61,738 nt of DNA. Source: Achromobacter arsenitoxydans SY8 (GTDB taxonomy: Bacteria > Pseudomonadota > Gammaproteobacteria > Burkholderiales > Burkholderiaceae_B). Below are positions 41,936-52,862 of this stretch, piece by piece (position 1 is the stretch's first letter; every line of letters starts with the position of its first letter). The notes below the pieces were generated by a model that was not told the DNA's origin, searched no databases, and saw only the letters and a program-made list of their open reading frames with translations. The position numbers were made by a program, and so were the translations under genes. The stretch covers positions 1-61,738 of the forward strand of contig NZ_AGUF01000090.1 of the NCBI RefSeq assembly GCF_000236785.1, given 5' to 3'.

Positions 41936-44191
41936 ATGGATTTCAACGCCTGGCGCCGGCGCCGCATTTCGGAACCCGCGTACCGCTGGGCGCGCGACGC
42001 GGTGCCAGCCATGTCGGCCACCGAGCGCGAAGCCATCGAGGCCGGCGACACCTGGTGGGATGCTGACCTGTTCACGGGCAATCCCGACTGGCGCAAGCTG
42101 CTGAACGTGCCGGCCGCCACGCTGACGCCCGACGAACAGCGCTTCATCGAGGGGCCGGTGGCTGAACTGTGCGCCATGCTGGACGAATGGGACATCGCCT
42201 GGAACCGGCGCGACCTGCCGCCGCAGGTCTGGGCGTTCCTCATGGAAAAGCGCTTTTTCGGCATGATCATTCCGCGCCGCTACGGCGGGCTGGGTTTCTC
42301 GCCCTACGCGCATTCCGAGGTGGTGCGCCGCATTTCGGCGTACTCCATCACAGCCGGCGTCACGGTCATGGTTCCGAATTCGCTGGGGCCGGGCGAGCTG
42401 CTGATGCAGTTCGGCACGCCCGCGCAGCGCGACTACTGGCTGCCCCGGCTGGCGGACGGGCGCGAGATCCCTTGCTTCGGCCTGACCAGTCCCGAAGCCG
42501 GCTCGGACGCGGCATCCATGGTGGACACCGGCGTGGTCTGCCGCCAGGTGGTGGACGGCCGCGAACTCATCGGCATCCGCCTGAACTGGCATAAGCGCTA
42601 CATCACGCTGGGGCCCGTTGCCACGGTGCTGGGCCTGGCATTCAAGATGTCGGATCCCGAAGGCATACTCGGCGGCCCCAAGGACATCGGCATTTCCGTG
42701 GCCCTGGTGCCCACCGAGGCGCCCGGCGTCGAGATCGGCCGGCGCCATCTGCCGGCCATGCAGGTCTTCCAGAATGGGCCCAACAAGGGGCGGGACGTGT
42801 TCGTGCCGCTGGATGCGCTGATCGGCGGCGCCGATCGCGCCGGGCACGGCTGGCAGATGCTGATGAGCGCGCTGGCGGCGGGGCGGGGCATTTCATTGCC
42901 GTCGCTGTCGGCCGCGGCCGCCGCGATGTGCGCGCACACGACGGGCATGTACTCCCGGGTGCGGGAACAGTTCGGCATTCCCATCGGCAAGTTCGAGGGC
43001 GTGCAGGAAAGGCTGGCCAGCCTGGCGGGCAACGCCTATCTGGTGGAGGCCGCCCGTCGCCTGACGTGCGCCGCGCTCAACCAGGGAGTCAAGCCTGCGG
43101 TCGTGTCGGGCATCATGAAATACCACGCCACCGAGCGCATGCGGGTTTCCGTCAACGACGCGATGGACGTGCACGCCGGCCGCGCCGTCATCGACGGCCC
43201 CAGCAATTACCTGGGGTCGCTGTATCGTGCCGTGCCCATCGCCATCACGGTCGAGGGCGCCAACATCCTGACGCGCAACCTGATCATCTTCGGGCAGGGC
43301 GCCATCCGCGCCCATCCCTACCTGATGCCGGAAATCCTTGCGCTGGGCAATCCCGACGAAGAACGCGGCATCGAGGTCTTCCACGACGTGTTCTGGCGCC
43401 ATCTGCGCCACACCGGGCTCAACACCCTGCGCGCCATCGGCCGCGCCTGGACGGGCGGCATGCTGGCGCCCGCGCCGTCATCGGGGCCGGTTGCCGGGCA
43501 CTACCGGCGGCTGGGCCGCTATTCCTCGGGCTTCGCGCTGCTGGCCGACGCCGCGCTGGCGCAGTTGGGCGGCGGCCTGAAGCGGCGCGAGATGATTTCC
43601 GCGCGCCTGGGCGACATTCTGTCCGAGCTGTACTTGCTGTCCGCCGTGCTCAAGCGCTGGGAGGACGAAGGCCGCAAGCACGATGACCTGCCGCTCGTGC
43701 GGTGGTGCATGGAACAGGGATATGCCGGCATCGAGAAAAGCATGGACCAGGTGCTGCGCAGCCTTCCGGTCAGGGTGCTGTCCTGGGGCCTGCGCGCCGC
43801 CATCCTGCCGCTGCGGCTGGCCAAGGGGCCGAGCGACGCGCTTACCCGCGAATGCGCCGAACTGCTGCTCAAGCCGTCGCCCACCCATGCGCGCCTGGCG
43901 GCCGACCTGCAGCGCGAGCCCGGCGAAGATCCGCTGGGCCTCCTGACCCGCGCATTCGCGCTGGTCGACGCCGTGCAGCCCATCCGCGACCGCCTGCGCC
44001 AGTCGGGCGTGCGGGATTGGCGCGAGGCCCATCGGGGCGGGGCCATCACGGATGCGCAGGCCGCGCAGCTGGAGGCGGCCGAAGCCGTCGTGGCGCGGGT
44101 CCTGCAGGTGGATGATTTCGCGCCGGAAGAGTTGTCGCCGCAAGCCGCCGAAACGGCTGCGACGGCGGATTCCGGCCAGACCGTCCCTTAA
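41936..44191 (+). CDS. fadE: FadE-like acyl-CoA dehydrogenase
   Basis: Catalyses the first step of fatty acid beta-oxidation. At 751 residues it belongs to the long FadE (YafH) type rather than the usual 380-residue type. It shows [37 protein letters not shown] (FAD/substrate region), [23 protein letters not shown], and the [18 protein letters not shown] helix. The C-terminal DUF1974-like extension (about 460-730) is present. It lacks the N-terminal membrane segments of E. coli FadE, so the chain may be cytosolic. The stop is 4 bases past the end of the convergent def gene. Confidence 0.9.
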   Translation: MDFNAWRRRRISEPAYRWARDAVPAMSATEREAIEAGDTWWDADLFTGNPDWRKLLNVPAATLTPDEQRFIEGPVAELCAMLDEWDIAWNRRDLPPQVWAFLMEKRFFGMIIPRRYGGLGFSPYAHSEVVRRISAYSITAGVTVMVPNSLGPGELLMQFGTPAQRDYWLPRLADGREIPCFGLTSPEAGSDAASMVDTGVVCRQVVDGRELIGIRLNWHKRYITLGPVATVLGLAFKMSDPEGILGGPKDIGISVALVPTEAPGVEIGRRHLPAMQVFQNGPNKGRDVFVPLDALIGGADRAGHGWQMLMSALAAGRGISLPSLSAAAAAMCAHTTGMYSRVREQFGIPIGKFEGVQERLASLAGNAYLVEAARRLTCAALNQGVKPAVVSGIMKYHATERMRVSVNDAMDVHAGRAVIDGPSNYLGSLYRAVPIAITVEGANILTRNLIIFGQGAIRAHPYLMPEILALGNPDEERGIEVFHDVFWRHLRHTGLNTLRAIGRAWTGGMLAPAPSSGPVAGHYRRLGRYSSGFALLADAALAQLGGGLKRREMISARLGDILSELYLLSAVLKRWEDEGRKHDDLPLVRWCMEQGYAGIEKSMDQVLRSLPVRVLSWGLRAAILPLRLAKGPSDALTRECAELLLKPSPTHARLAADLQREPGEDPLGLLTRAFALVDAVQPIRDRLRQSGVRDWREAHRGGAITDAQAAQLEAAEAVVARVLQVDDFAPEELSPQAAETAATADSGQTVP

Positions 44192-44721
44192 TCGTCCTGG
44201 TTGGGATCCATGTCCGGGAACAGGATTTCCGTGAAGCCGAACTTCGAGAAATCCTGGATGCGCGACGGGTAGAGGCGGCCAATCAGGTGGTCGCACTCGT
44301 GCTGCACCACCCGCGCATGAAAGCCTTCGGCTTCCCGTTCGATCAGCTGGCCGTAGGGGTCGCGGCCGCTGTAGCGGATGCGGCGGTAGCGCGGCACCAT
44401 GCCGCGCAGGCCCGGCACAGACAGGCAGCCTTCCCAGCCGTCTTCCATCTCGTCCGACAGCGGCGTGATGACGGGGTTGCAGAGGATGGTCTGCGGCACC
44501 GGGGGCGCGTCGGGATAGCGCTCGTTGCGGTCGAAGCCGAAGATCACCAATTGCAGATCCACGCCGATCTGCGGCGCGGCCAGCCCGACCCCCTGCGCGG
44601 CCGCCATGGTCTCGAACATGTCGTCGATCAGGGCGTGCAGTTCAGGGGTGTCGAAGCGCTCGACGGGCGCCGCCACGCGCAGCAGCCGCGGGTCGCCCAT
44701 TTTCAGTATCGGGTGGATCAT
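44188..44721 (-). CDS. def: Peptide deformylase
   Basis: Removes the formyl group from nascent N-terminal methionine. The 177 residues have all three motifs: [18 protein letters not shown] (metal Cys) and [12 protein letters not shown] (HExxH-type, two metal His and the catalytic Glu). It overlaps the end of the convergent acyl-CoA dehydrogenase by 4 bases, is next to gloA (14-base gap) and is transcribed the same way. Confidence 0.96.
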   Translation of the reverse strand: MIHPILKMGDPRLLRVAAPVERFDTPELHALIDDMFETMAAAQGVGLAAPQIGVDLQLVIFGFDRNERYPDAPPVPQTILCNPVITPLSDEMEDGWEGCLSVPGLRGMVPRYRRIRYSGRDPYGQLIEREAEGFHARVVQHECDHLIGRLYPSRIQDFSKFGFTEILFPDMDPNQDD

Positions 44722-44735
44722 GGGGGCGGTCCGAT

Positions 44736-45131
44736 TCAGTCTTGGCGGTCTTTCTTCTGGATGAATTCGATCTTGTAGCCGTCGGGGTCTTCCACGAAAG
44801 CGATGACCGTCTTGCCGTGCTTCATCGGGCCGGCCTCGCGGGTGACCTTGCCGCCGCGTTCCTTGACCTTGTCACAGGCTTCGTAGGCGTTGTCGACTTC
44901 CAGGGCGATGTGGCCATAGCCGTTGCCCAGGTCGTACTTGTCGGTGTCCCAATTGTGGGTCAGCTCGATGACGGCGCCCTCGGATTCATCCTGGTAGCCG
45001 ACGAAGGCCAGCGTGAACTTGCCGTCGGGATAATCATTGCGGCGCAGCAGGCGCATGCCCAGGACGTTGGTGTAGAAGTCGATGGACTTGTCGAGGTTGC
45101 CGACTCGCAGCATGGTGTGGAGCAAACGCAT
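44736..45131 (-). CDS. gloA: Lactoylglutathione lyase (glyoxalase I)
   Basis: Converts the hemithioacetal of methylglyoxal and glutathione to S-lactoylglutathione. The 131 residues keep the four metal ligands at the same positions as E. coli GlxI: His5, Glu56, His74 and Glu122. The pattern is [37 protein letters not shown] and [10 protein letters not shown]. It belongs to the Ni/Co-type bacterial class by length. The neighbour on the left is def and on the right the phnW-like aminotransferase. Confidence 0.97.
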   Translation of the reverse strand: MRLLHTMLRVGNLDKSIDFYTNVLGMRLLRRNDYPDGKFTLAFVGYQDESEGAVIELTHNWDTDKYDLGNGYGHIALEVDNAYEACDKVKERGGKVTREAGPMKHGKTVIAFVEDPDGYKIEFIQKKDRQD

Positions 45132-45142
45132 AGAGGAATTCC

Positions 45143-46285
45143 TTAGGCGGTGAGGGGTTGGGGAATGAACCGGGACAGTCCGGCGCGTTCCCGGGTGATT
45201 CCGATGTCGCGCAGCGCGGCGCCCATGGCGTCGACCGCCTGCCGCATCTGATCCGCGCCAAAAGCGCCGATGCAGCCGACCCGGAACGTGGGTTCTTCGG
45301 TGTTGTAGAAGTTGCTGAGCACGTAGCCGCGCTGCTTGAGCGCGTCCACGAACAGCTGCAGATGCCAGGTCGGGGCATCCGGCGCATGGACGTTGACGAC
45401 GATGGGGCCCTGCAACTGCGGGGGCAGGTAGGGCGTCAGGCCCAATCCGATCACGCCATCGTACAGCGTGCGCATATTGGCCGTGTAGCGCGCCAGGCGG
45501 GCTTCACGGCCTTCTTCCCGGTAGAGTTCCAGCGCCACGGCCAGCGCAGCCAGCGCAGGCGCGGCGGGCGTGAAGCGCGGGCCGGCATTGGGGGCCAGCG
45601 TGTGCTGATAGATGTCCGCCAGGTCCAGCGACCAACTGCCCGCGTTGCCGCGGGCGGCTTCCAGGCTGTCCCGGCGCGCCACCGCGAAGGCGGCGCCGGG
45701 CAGGCCTTCCAGGCATTTGTTGGCGGTCAGCACCACGGCGTCGACCGCCGGCAGGGCTCGCAGTTCCAGCGGCAGCGCGCCAAAGGCGGACACGGCATCC
45801 ACGATGACGCGGCGGCCCAGCGCATGGGCGATGCGCGCCAGTTCGGGCACGTCGTGGCAGATGCCGCTGCCGGTCTCGCTGTAGACCAGCGCCAGGTGCG
45901 TCAGCGACGGGTCCCGTTCCAGCGCGGCGGCCACGGCCTGCGGGTCCACGCGTTCGGTGGCGCCCACGTGCAGCGGCACGGCGACACGGCCCGCGTCGCC
46001 GGCCAGCTTCTGCAGGCGGGCGGCGTAAGCGCCGGTGGACGGCGCCAGCAGGCGCCCGCCGGGCGGCACGAAGGTGCGGATCGCGGCTTCCACCGCGAAA
46101 TGGCCGCAGCCGGGCAGGGCCAGCGCGACATGTTCTTCAGGCTCCGCCTGCGCGATCGCCAGCACGCCTTCGCAGACCTGCCGGTACAACTGGCGGAAAT
46201 CGTTGTCCCAGGGCGCGTAGTCCTGCGCCCCGGCGGCCTTCACCCGCGCATCGGTCGTGACCGGGCCCGGAATCAGCAGCAACAT
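45143..46285 (-). CDS. PLP-dependent aminotransferase, 2-aminoethylphosphonate-pyruvate transaminase-like
   Basis: Class V aminotransferase of 380 residues. It begins [15 protein letters not shown] and has [14 protein letters not shown], the [13 protein letters not shown] segment with Asp163, and the PLP lysine in [11 protein letters not shown] (Lys190). These fit PhnW and related alanine-glyoxylate transaminases. No other phosphonate genes are near, so the substrate is uncertain. The start at 46285 is backed by AGGAG nine bases upstream; starts further up (to 46417) give an unlikely leader. Confidence 0.87.
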   Translation of the reverse strand: MLLLIPGPVTTDARVKAAGAQDYAPWDNDFRQLYRQVCEGVLAIAQAEPEEHVALALPGCGHFAVEAAIRTFVPPGGRLLAPSTGAYAARLQKLAGDAGRVAVPLHVGATERVDPQAVAAALERDPSLTHLALVYSETGSGICHDVPELARIAHALGRRVIVDAVSAFGALPLELRALPAVDAVVLTANKCLEGLPGAAFAVARRDSLEAARGNAGSWSLDLADIYQHTLAPNAGPRFTPAAPALAALAVALELYREEGREARLARYTANMRTLYDGVIGLGLTPYLPPQLQGPIVVNVHAPDAPTWHLQLFVDALKQRGYVLSNFYNTEEPTFRVGCIGAFGADQMRQAVDAMGAALRDIGITRERAGLSRFIPQPLTA

Positions 46286-46331
46286 TTCGAATCTCCTTTT
46301 GATCGCAACAGGCGCGGGTGTTCCCGGGGCC

Positions 46332-47357
46332 TCAGAACTGGGGCAGGGAAGCGGGATCGTGACGCCGCAGGATGTTCTTGGCGTCTTCGAAGTCTGGCAG
46401 GATCTGGCCCACTTCACGCCAGAAATCCTGGCTGTGGTTCATTTCGCGCAGGTGGGCGAGTTCGTGCGCGATGACGTAGTCGATGATGGCGGGCGCGAAA
46501 TGGATCAGCCGCCAGTTCAGCATGATGTTGCCGTCGCTGGTGCAGGAGCCCCAGCGCGTGGCGGCCGAAGACAGGCGCCAGCGGCGGATCTTCAGCCCGC
46601 TGACCTGCAGGAAGTGCGCCAGGCGGGCGCCGAACCAGGCGCCTGCCCGCTGCTGCAGCCAGGCCTGCGCGGAATCGCGGATGCGGCCCTGGTCGGCGTT
46701 GGACGGCAGGGCCAGCCACAGCGTGTCGCCGTCCTGGGGCGCCTCGGCGTCGCCGGACAGCCAGGCTTGGCGGCTGTCGCCGCCCACGCCGATGATGATG
46801 CGCCGGCCCAGGTACGGCAGTTCGCCGCCCGCCTGCCAACGCGTATGCGCCATGGCCAGCTGCTGCTTGCGGGCGTGCCACTCGCGCAGCTTGGTCAGGA
46901 TCCAGCGGGATTTTTCGCGCACGGCGTCGTCGATCTGCGTCAGCGTCACCCAGTTGGGCGCGGTGACGCGCAGGCCGTCGTCGGTGATCACGAAGCCGAT
47001 GCTGCGGCGCCGCGAACGCAGCAGCACGAAGCCGATCGGCTGCTGTTCGGTGGGGACCTCGCGCCAGCGCGCGCCCGGCGGCAGCGGGTCGGGGCAGGGT
47101 GTGGGCACGCGGGCCGCGGTGTTGGGCGACAGCGTCAGCAGCGGTTCGCCCGCGGCAGCGGGACTGCCGGCGGCGTCGGGAAAGAGATTCGCGGGCGCGG
47201 CCGGCTTGGGGGCTTGCGGCGGAGAAGCCGGCGGCTTGGGCGCGGCGGGCCGCGGCGCGGCAAAAGGCGCGGGCGCAGCGATCAGCGGCGGCGCGCCCGG
47301 GGGCGCGTCGTCTTCCTGCGTGTCGAACAGGAGTTCGAGCTGATCAGTGCTGGGCAT
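46332..47357 (-). CDS. YgjP/DUF45-type zinc metallopeptidase-like protein
   Basis: The 341 residues consist of a Pro/Ala-rich N terminus (about 1-100) and a C-terminal metal-binding domain with DYVIAHELAHLREMNHSQDFW, where HELAH is the zinc motif and the later His is the third ligand. The RWGSCTSDGNIMLNWRLI motif just before is typical of the YgjP family (M48-related, sometimes called WLM/DUF45). The function is not firmly known. Its start overlaps the plsC end by 14 bases, so it is cotranscribed with plsC. The N-terminal linker is longer than in E. coli YgjP. Confidence 0.85.
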   Translation of the reverse strand: MPSTDQLELLFDTQEDDAPPGAPPLIAAPAPFAAPRPAAPKPPASPPQAPKPAAPANLFPDAAGSPAAAGEPLLTLSPNTAARVPTPCPDPLPPGARWREVPTEQQPIGFVLLRSRRRSIGFVITDDGLRVTAPNWVTLTQIDDAVREKSRWILTKLREWHARKQQLAMAHTRWQAGGELPYLGRRIIIGVGGDSRQAWLSGDAEAPQDGDTLWLALPSNADQGRIRDSAQAWLQQRAGAWFGARLAHFLQVSGLKIRRWRLSSAATRWGSCTSDGNIMLNWRLIHFAPAIIDYVIAHELAHLREMNHSQDFWREVGQILPDFEDAKNILRRHDPASLPQF

Positions 47358-48072
47358 ACCTTTCAGGGTTGAGTCGCCGCATTTCCCCTTCGATCCAGTC
47401 CTGGACCTTCTGGTTCAGTTCCTCGGGGGAAAGACCCTTGGATTCTATCGCGGGACCGATCGACAGGGTGACCAGGCCGGGCTGCTTCACGAAGGCGTTG
47501 CGCCGCCAGCATTCGCCGGCGTTGTGCGCCACGGGAATGACGACGGCGCCGGTGCGCGAGGCCAGCAGGGCGCCGCCCATCTTGAAACGGCCGGTCTTGC
47601 CCGGCGCGACGCGGGTGCCCTCGGGGAACAGCAGGGGCCAACGGCCTTCGTCCAGGCGGGTCTGACCCTGCTTGACCACTTGCTCGAAGGCGTCGCGGCC
47701 TTTGGAGCGGTCGATCGCGATCATGCGCAGGAGCGCCAGGCCCCAGCCGAAGAACGGCACCATGTGCAGTTCTTTCTTGTAGACGAAGCAGACCTCGCGC
47801 GGCATGTAAGCCGGGAAGAACAGGGTTTCCCAGGCCGACTGGTGCTTGGACAGGAGGACCGCGGGGCCGTCGGGCAGGTTTTCCCAGCCCTTGACCTGCC
47901 AGCGGATTCCGCAGATGACCTTGGCGCCCCAGATGGCCAGCCGCGGCCAGCCGACGGTCAGCTTGTAGCGCCAGTGCAGCGGCAGCGGCGCCCACAGGAT
48001 GCAGGCGAAGGCGTAAGGGATGACCGTGACGGACAGGAACAGGAAGTACAGCAGCGAGCGTAGCCGGGCCAT
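47344..48072 (-). CDS. plsC: 1-acyl-sn-glycerol-3-phosphate acyltransferase (PlsC-like)
   Basis: Adds the second acyl chain in phospholipid synthesis at the inner membrane. The 242 residues have an N-terminal hydrophobic stretch (LLYFLFLSVTVIPYAF), the first catalytic block at SKHQSAWETLFF, and the LFPEGTR motif. The block reads H-x4-E (HQSAWE) instead of the usual H-x4-D; this appears to be a variant of beta-proteobacterial enzymes. It lies 4 bases past gmhB in the same direction. Confidence 0.92.
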   Translation of the reverse strand: MARLRSLLYFLFLSVTVIPYAFACILWAPLPLHWRYKLTVGWPRLAIWGAKVICGIRWQVKGWENLPDGPAVLLSKHQSAWETLFFPAYMPREVCFVYKKELHMVPFFGWGLALLRMIAIDRSKGRDAFEQVVKQGQTRLDEGRWPLLFPEGTRVAPGKTGRFKMGGALLASRTGAVVIPVAHNAGECWRRNAFVKQPGLVTLSIGPAIESKGLSPEELNQKVQDWIEGEMRRLNPERYAQH

Positions 48073-48076
48073 CGGA

Positions 48077-48616
48077 TCAGGCGTCCTGCAGCAGGGCGTC
48101 GACCACGGCCGACAGGTTGTCGCACACGCGCGTGTTGTCGGGCAGGCCGCCCTTGGCCAGCGTCTTCGCGCCGTTGCCGGTCAGCACCAGCCAGGGCGAG
48201 CAGCCTGCGGCCGCCGAGGCCTGCAGGTCGCGCAGCGAATCGCCGACGGCCGGCACGCCGGCCAGGTCGATGTCGTAGCGGTGGCCGATCTGCTCGAACA
48301 TGCCGGGGCGCGGCTTGCGGCAGGTGCAGTCGTCATCCGGGCCGTGGGGGCACATGAAGACGGCATCGACGCTGCCGCCCGCCGCGGCCAGTTCGCGGCG
48401 CATCTTGGTGTGGATGGCCGTGAGCGTGTCCATGTCGAACAGGCCGCGCGCAAGGCCCGACTGGTTGGTGGCGATCACCACCTTCCAGCCCGCCTGCGTC
48501 AGGCGCGCGATCGCCTGCAGGCTGCCGGGCAGGGCGATCCATTCGTCAGGCGTCTTGACGAATGCATCGCTGTCCTGATTGATGACGCCGTCGCGGTCGA
48601 GGATGATCAGTTTCAC
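48077..48616 (-). CDS. gmhB: D-glycero-beta-D-manno-heptose 1,7-bisphosphate 7-phosphatase GmhB
   Basis: HAD phosphatase of the ADP-heptose pathway for LPS inner core. The 179 residues show the LDRDGVIN nucleophile motif, TNQSGLARG, the zinc-binding CPHGPDDDCTCRKP segment and GDSLRDLQA. The start is GTG at 48616; its TGA-overlap with glyS (GTGA) implies translational coupling. Longer starts, up to 49315, lie in the glyS coding region in another frame and are rejected. LptD nearby also serves LPS. Confidence 0.95.
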   Translation of the reverse strand: MKLIILDRDGVINQDSDAFVKTPDEWIALPGSLQAIARLTQAGWKVVIATNQSGLARGLFDMDTLTAIHTKMRRELAAAGGSVDAVFMCPHGPDDDCTCRKPRPGMFEQIGHRYDIDLAGVPAVGDSLRDLQASAAAGCSPWLVLTGNGAKTLAKGGLPDNTRVCDNLSAVVDALLQDA

Positions 48617-50751
48617 TGTGCGAGCCTGGAAATGTCGGCCACCTGATTCATCAGGCCATGGAGCCGGCTCAGCAGAGCCAGACGGTTGGCGCGCACGGCC
48701 GGGTCTTCGGCCATGACCATGACATCCGCAAAGAAGGCGTCCACGGGTTCGCGCGCCTGGGCCAGCGTGGACAGGCTGCCGGCGAAGTCGCCCGCTGCCA
48801 GCTGCGCTTCGGCCTTGGGGCGCAGCGTGGCCACCGCGGCGGCCAGCGCCTTTTCCGCGGGTTCTACCAGCGCGCTGTCGTTCACGGCGCCGATCTCGCC
48901 TTCGGCCTTCTTGAGCAGATTGCCGATGCGCTTGTTGGCGGCGGCCAGGCTGGCGGCCTCGGGCAGCTGCGCGAAGGCGGCGGCCGCGCGCACGCGCTCG
49001 GCCACCTGGTGCAGCGGCGGGGTCAGCGCGATGACGGCCTCGACCGCATTGCGGTCGGAGTCGTTGATGAGCTGGTTGCGATAGCGTTCGTAGATGAAGG
49101 CGCGCACCTCGGTCAGCGTGTCGGCCGGAATCTTGCCGGCCGGGAACGTGCCCGCGGCCAGTTCCAGCAGGCCGTCCAGGGACAGCGGGCCGTCCTGGCT
49201 GATCTTGAGCCAGCCGCCGGCGGCCAGCTGCTCGAAGGCGCTGATCAGGCCCAGCGCGGCGCGGCGCAGGCCGAAGGGGTCGCGTTCGCCGGTGGGGGCC
49301 AGGCCGATGGCCCATATGCCGACCAGCGTTTCGACGCGTTCGGCGATGAACAGCGTGGCGGCGGTGAGCGTGTCCTGCGTCACCGGCGAGTCGTAGCGGT
49401 TGCGGTACTGGCTGCGCAGGGCCTCGACGACGCTGTCGGGCTCGCCGTCGCCGGCCGCGTAGTACGCGCCCATGATGCCTTGCAGCTCAGGGAATTCGCC
49501 CACCATGTTCGAGCCCAGGTCGGCCTTGGCGAGCAGGGCGGCGCGGTCGGCGGCGGCAACGTCGCCGCCCAGCAGGCCGGCTACGCCGCGGGCGATCGCG
49601 CGCACGCGCTCCACGCGTTCAAGCTGGGTGCCCAGCTTGTTGTGATAGACGATGGAACCCAGCTGTTCGACGCGCGCGGCCAGCGGCGTCTTGCGGTCGG
49701 TTTCGAAGAAGAACTGCGCGTCGGCCAGGCGCGGGCGCACCACGCGCTGGTTGCCTTCGACGATGTTCACCGGGTTTTCGGTGTGCATGTTGCTCACGAT
49801 GAGGAAGCGGTGCGTGAGGCGGCCGGTGGCCGGATCGAACAGCGGGAAGTATTTCTGGTTCAGCCGCATGGTCAGGATCAGGCATTCCTGCGGCACTTGC
49901 AGGAATTGCTCTTCGAACTGGCCCACGTAGACGGTGGGATGTTCGACCAGCGCGGTCACTTCGTCCAGCAGCGCGGCCACTTCGGGGGCGTCCCCCAGGG
50001 TGGCCGACAGGCGGCCGGCCTGGTCCAGCAACTGGCGCTGGATTTCGGCGCGGCGCTCCTCGAACGAGGCCACGACGCGGCCTTTTTCGGCCAGGGCGGC
50101 GGCGTAGGCGTCCGCGTCGGCGATCGACACGGCGCCCTCGCTCATGAAGCGATGGCCCAGCGTCTCGCGGCCGGCCGCCAGACCCAGCGCCGAAACCGGC
50201 ACCACGTCGGCGCCGTACAGGGCGATCAGGCCGTGCGCCGGGCGCACGAACTTGACGGTGGTGACGCCGTCGGCCAACTGGTAGCGCATGACCTTGGGGA
50301 TGGGCAGGCCGTCGATCGCGGCATCAATGCCTTCCTGCAGGCCGGCGGCCAGCTTGGCGCCGGCGGCGGTGCCGCGCGCAACCAGGTAATCCTGCTTGCC
50401 GTCGGATTCGCGGTCCAGCGTGGACACGTCGATGTTTTCCAGGCCCTTGGCGGCCAGCTTCTTTTGCAGCGCGGGCGTGGCCTTGCCGTCTTCGGTCAGG
50501 CCGATCTTCACGGGCATCAGCTTTTCGGCGTAGGCCTGGTCGGGCGCCTGCTCCAGCACGGCGGACAGGCGCACGGCCAGGCGGCGGGGCGTGGAATACG
50601 CGGTCACGGCGCAGCCGTCGGCCAGAAGGCCGTGGCGCGCCAGCGTGGCGCGCACGCCTTCGGCAAAGGCCTGGCCCAGCTTCTGCAGGGCCTTGGGCGG
50701 GAGTTCTTCGGTCAGCAGTTCGACCAGCAGCGGGCGGATGTTCGTCGTCAT
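48613..50751 (-). CDS. glyS: Glycyl-tRNA synthetase beta subunit
   Basis: Tetrameric glycyl-tRNA synthetase subunit that binds tRNA. The 712 residues begin with RPLLVELLTEELPPKALQKL, the GlyS-specific start, and include TVKFVRPAHGLIALYG and the KADLGSNMVGEFPELQGIMG motif. The ATG lies directly next to the glyQ stop (no gap), and the stop overlaps the gmhB GTG. Confidence 0.97.
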   Translation of the reverse strand: MTTNIRPLLVELLTEELPPKALQKLGQAFAEGVRATLARHGLLADGCAVTAYSTPRRLAVRLSAVLEQAPDQAYAEKLMPVKIGLTEDGKATPALQKKLAAKGLENIDVSTLDRESDGKQDYLVARGTAAGAKLAAGLQEGIDAAIDGLPIPKVMRYQLADGVTTVKFVRPAHGLIALYGADVVPVSALGLAAGRETLGHRFMSEGAVSIADADAYAAALAEKGRVVASFEERRAEIQRQLLDQAGRLSATLGDAPEVAALLDEVTALVEHPTVYVGQFEEQFLQVPQECLILTMRLNQKYFPLFDPATGRLTHRFLIVSNMHTENPVNIVEGNQRVVRPRLADAQFFFETDRKTPLAARVEQLGSIVYHNKLGTQLERVERVRAIARGVAGLLGGDVAAADRAALLAKADLGSNMVGEFPELQGIMGAYYAAGDGEPDSVVEALRSQYRNRYDSPVTQDTLTAATLFIAERVETLVGIWAIGLAPTGERDPFGLRRAALGLISAFEQLAAGGWLKISQDGPLSLDGLLELAAGTFPAGKIPADTLTEVRAFIYERYRNQLINDSDRNAVEAVIALTPPLHQVAERVRAAAAFAQLPEAASLAAANKRIGNLLKKAEGEIGAVNDSALVEPAEKALAAAVATLRPKAEAQLAAGDFAGSLSTLAQAREPVDAFFADVMVMAEDPAVRANRLALLSRLHGLMNQVADISRLAQ

Positions 50752-51663
<912 letters not shown>

Positions 51664-51933
51664 AGGATTCTTGGAATTCGGCCGCCGGGCAAGGGGCGCC
51701 CTGGGCGTGGGAAACCCGGCATTTTAACTGGCCCGGGGCCGGGGCGGTCCGGGACGGCGGCATTCCGGTTACATATGCGCCCGGAAAGTGTCCCCGAATG
51801 TGCCCCAGGTGGACACGCGCGGGGCCCGCGCCTGCGTCGGCAAACCAATGGTCGTATGATTCCAGGTTGAGCCTGAGTCTTATATAAAACCCGGAACCCG
51901 ATTCCGAGAATTCCCGAAAAAAGGAGCAGTCCC

Positions 51934-52701
51934 ATGTCTGACCTGATCACGGTGGAAGTCACCGACGGCATCCAGATCATCACGATCAACCGTCCCGAGG
52001 CCAAGAACGCCATCAACCTGGAAACCGCCGTGGCCATGGCCGCCGCGCTGGACCAGCTGGACAGCCGTGACGATGTGCGCATCGGCATCCTGACGGGTGG
52101 CGGCGGCACGTTCTCGTCGGGCATGGACCTGAAGGCATTCGCCGCGTCGGGCCAGCGCCCGTATGTGGATGGCCGCGGCTTTGCCGGGCTGAACGAACGG
52201 CCGCCCAAGAAGCCGCTGATCGCCGCGGTCGAGGGCTACGCGCTGGCCGGGGGCTGCGAAATGGCGCTGGCCTCGGACCTGATCGTGGCCGCCAGCAACG
52301 CCAAGTTCGGCCTGCCCGAGGTCAAGCGCGGCCTGGTGGCCGGCGCCGGCGGCCTGCTGCGTCTGCCGCGCCGCCTGCCGTACCACATCGCCATGGAGGT
52401 CATCCTGACCGGGGAAATGCTCAGCGCCGAGCGCGCGCATGCGTTTGGCCTGGTCAACCGCCTGACCGAGCCGGGCGGCGCCCTGGCCGGCGCGCTGGAA
52501 CTGGCCCGCGCCATCGTCGAAAACGGCCCGCTGGCCGTGCAGACCGCCAAGAGCATCGTTGCGCAGTCCGGCGACTGGGAGCAGGAAGGCATGTTCGACC
52601 GCCAGCGCCCGCTGATCGCCCACATTTTCACGTCGGCCGACGCCAAGGAAGGCGCTACCGCCTTTGCCGAAAAGCGCAAGCCCGTGTGGCAAGGCAAATA
52701 A
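51934..52701 (+). CDS. Enoyl-CoA hydratase/isomerase (crotonase family)
   Basis: Hydrates enoyl-CoA or isomerises it in fatty or aromatic acid breakdown. The 255 residues have the crotonase oxyanion-hole segments: GGGGTFSSGMDLKAF and VEGYALAGGCEMALASDLIVAA, then FGLPEVKRGLVAGAGG. The usual catalytic Glu of the second segment is present (LPEVKRGL). AAGGAG lies 7 bases before the ATG. The exact substrate is unknown. The gene is followed by a palindromic repeat and fumarase. Confidence 0.9.
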   Translation: MSDLITVEVTDGIQIITINRPEAKNAINLETAVAMAAALDQLDSRDDVRIGILTGGGGTFSSGMDLKAFAASGQRPYVDGRGFAGLNERPPKKPLIAAVEGYALAGGCEMALASDLIVAASNAKFGLPEVKRGLVAGAGGLLRLPRRLPYHIAMEVILTGEMLSAERAHAFGLVNRLTEPGGALAGALELARAIVENGPLAVQTAKSIVAQSGDWEQEGMFDRQRPLIAHIFTSADAKEGATAFAEKRKPVWQGK

Positions 52702-52703
52702 AT

Positions 52704-52790
52704 GGCTGGCCCCCACGCCGCGCACGCTTCGCGCGCTTGCTGCCCCCCAAGGGGGCGCATTTTGCCTTGGGGCGGCCCGGCGGCAAAATA
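52704..52790. repeat. REP-like palindromic intergenic element
   Basis: GCCCCCC-AA-GGGGGC (52742-52756) is followed by ATTTTGCC (52759-52766) and GGCAAAAT (52782-52789), with a GC-rich loop. The whole CCCCCACGCCGCGCACGCTTC...TTTTGCC element resembles dispersed intergenic repeats I recall from Achromobacter/Bordetella and other Burkholderiales. It may also end transcription of the hydratase gene. Confidence 0.65.
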
Positions 52791-52862
52791 GTTCTTTTCT
52801 ACTGTGGTTGACCATGGGGTCAGCCGCGTTTTCACGTTTTCCATCCAGACCTGCAAATCGCC

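Noticed and set aside
48617-49315. Upstream extension of gmhB to 49315
   Set aside because: The extra 230 residues lie within glyS in another frame; GTG at 48616 gives the normal GmhB start and length.
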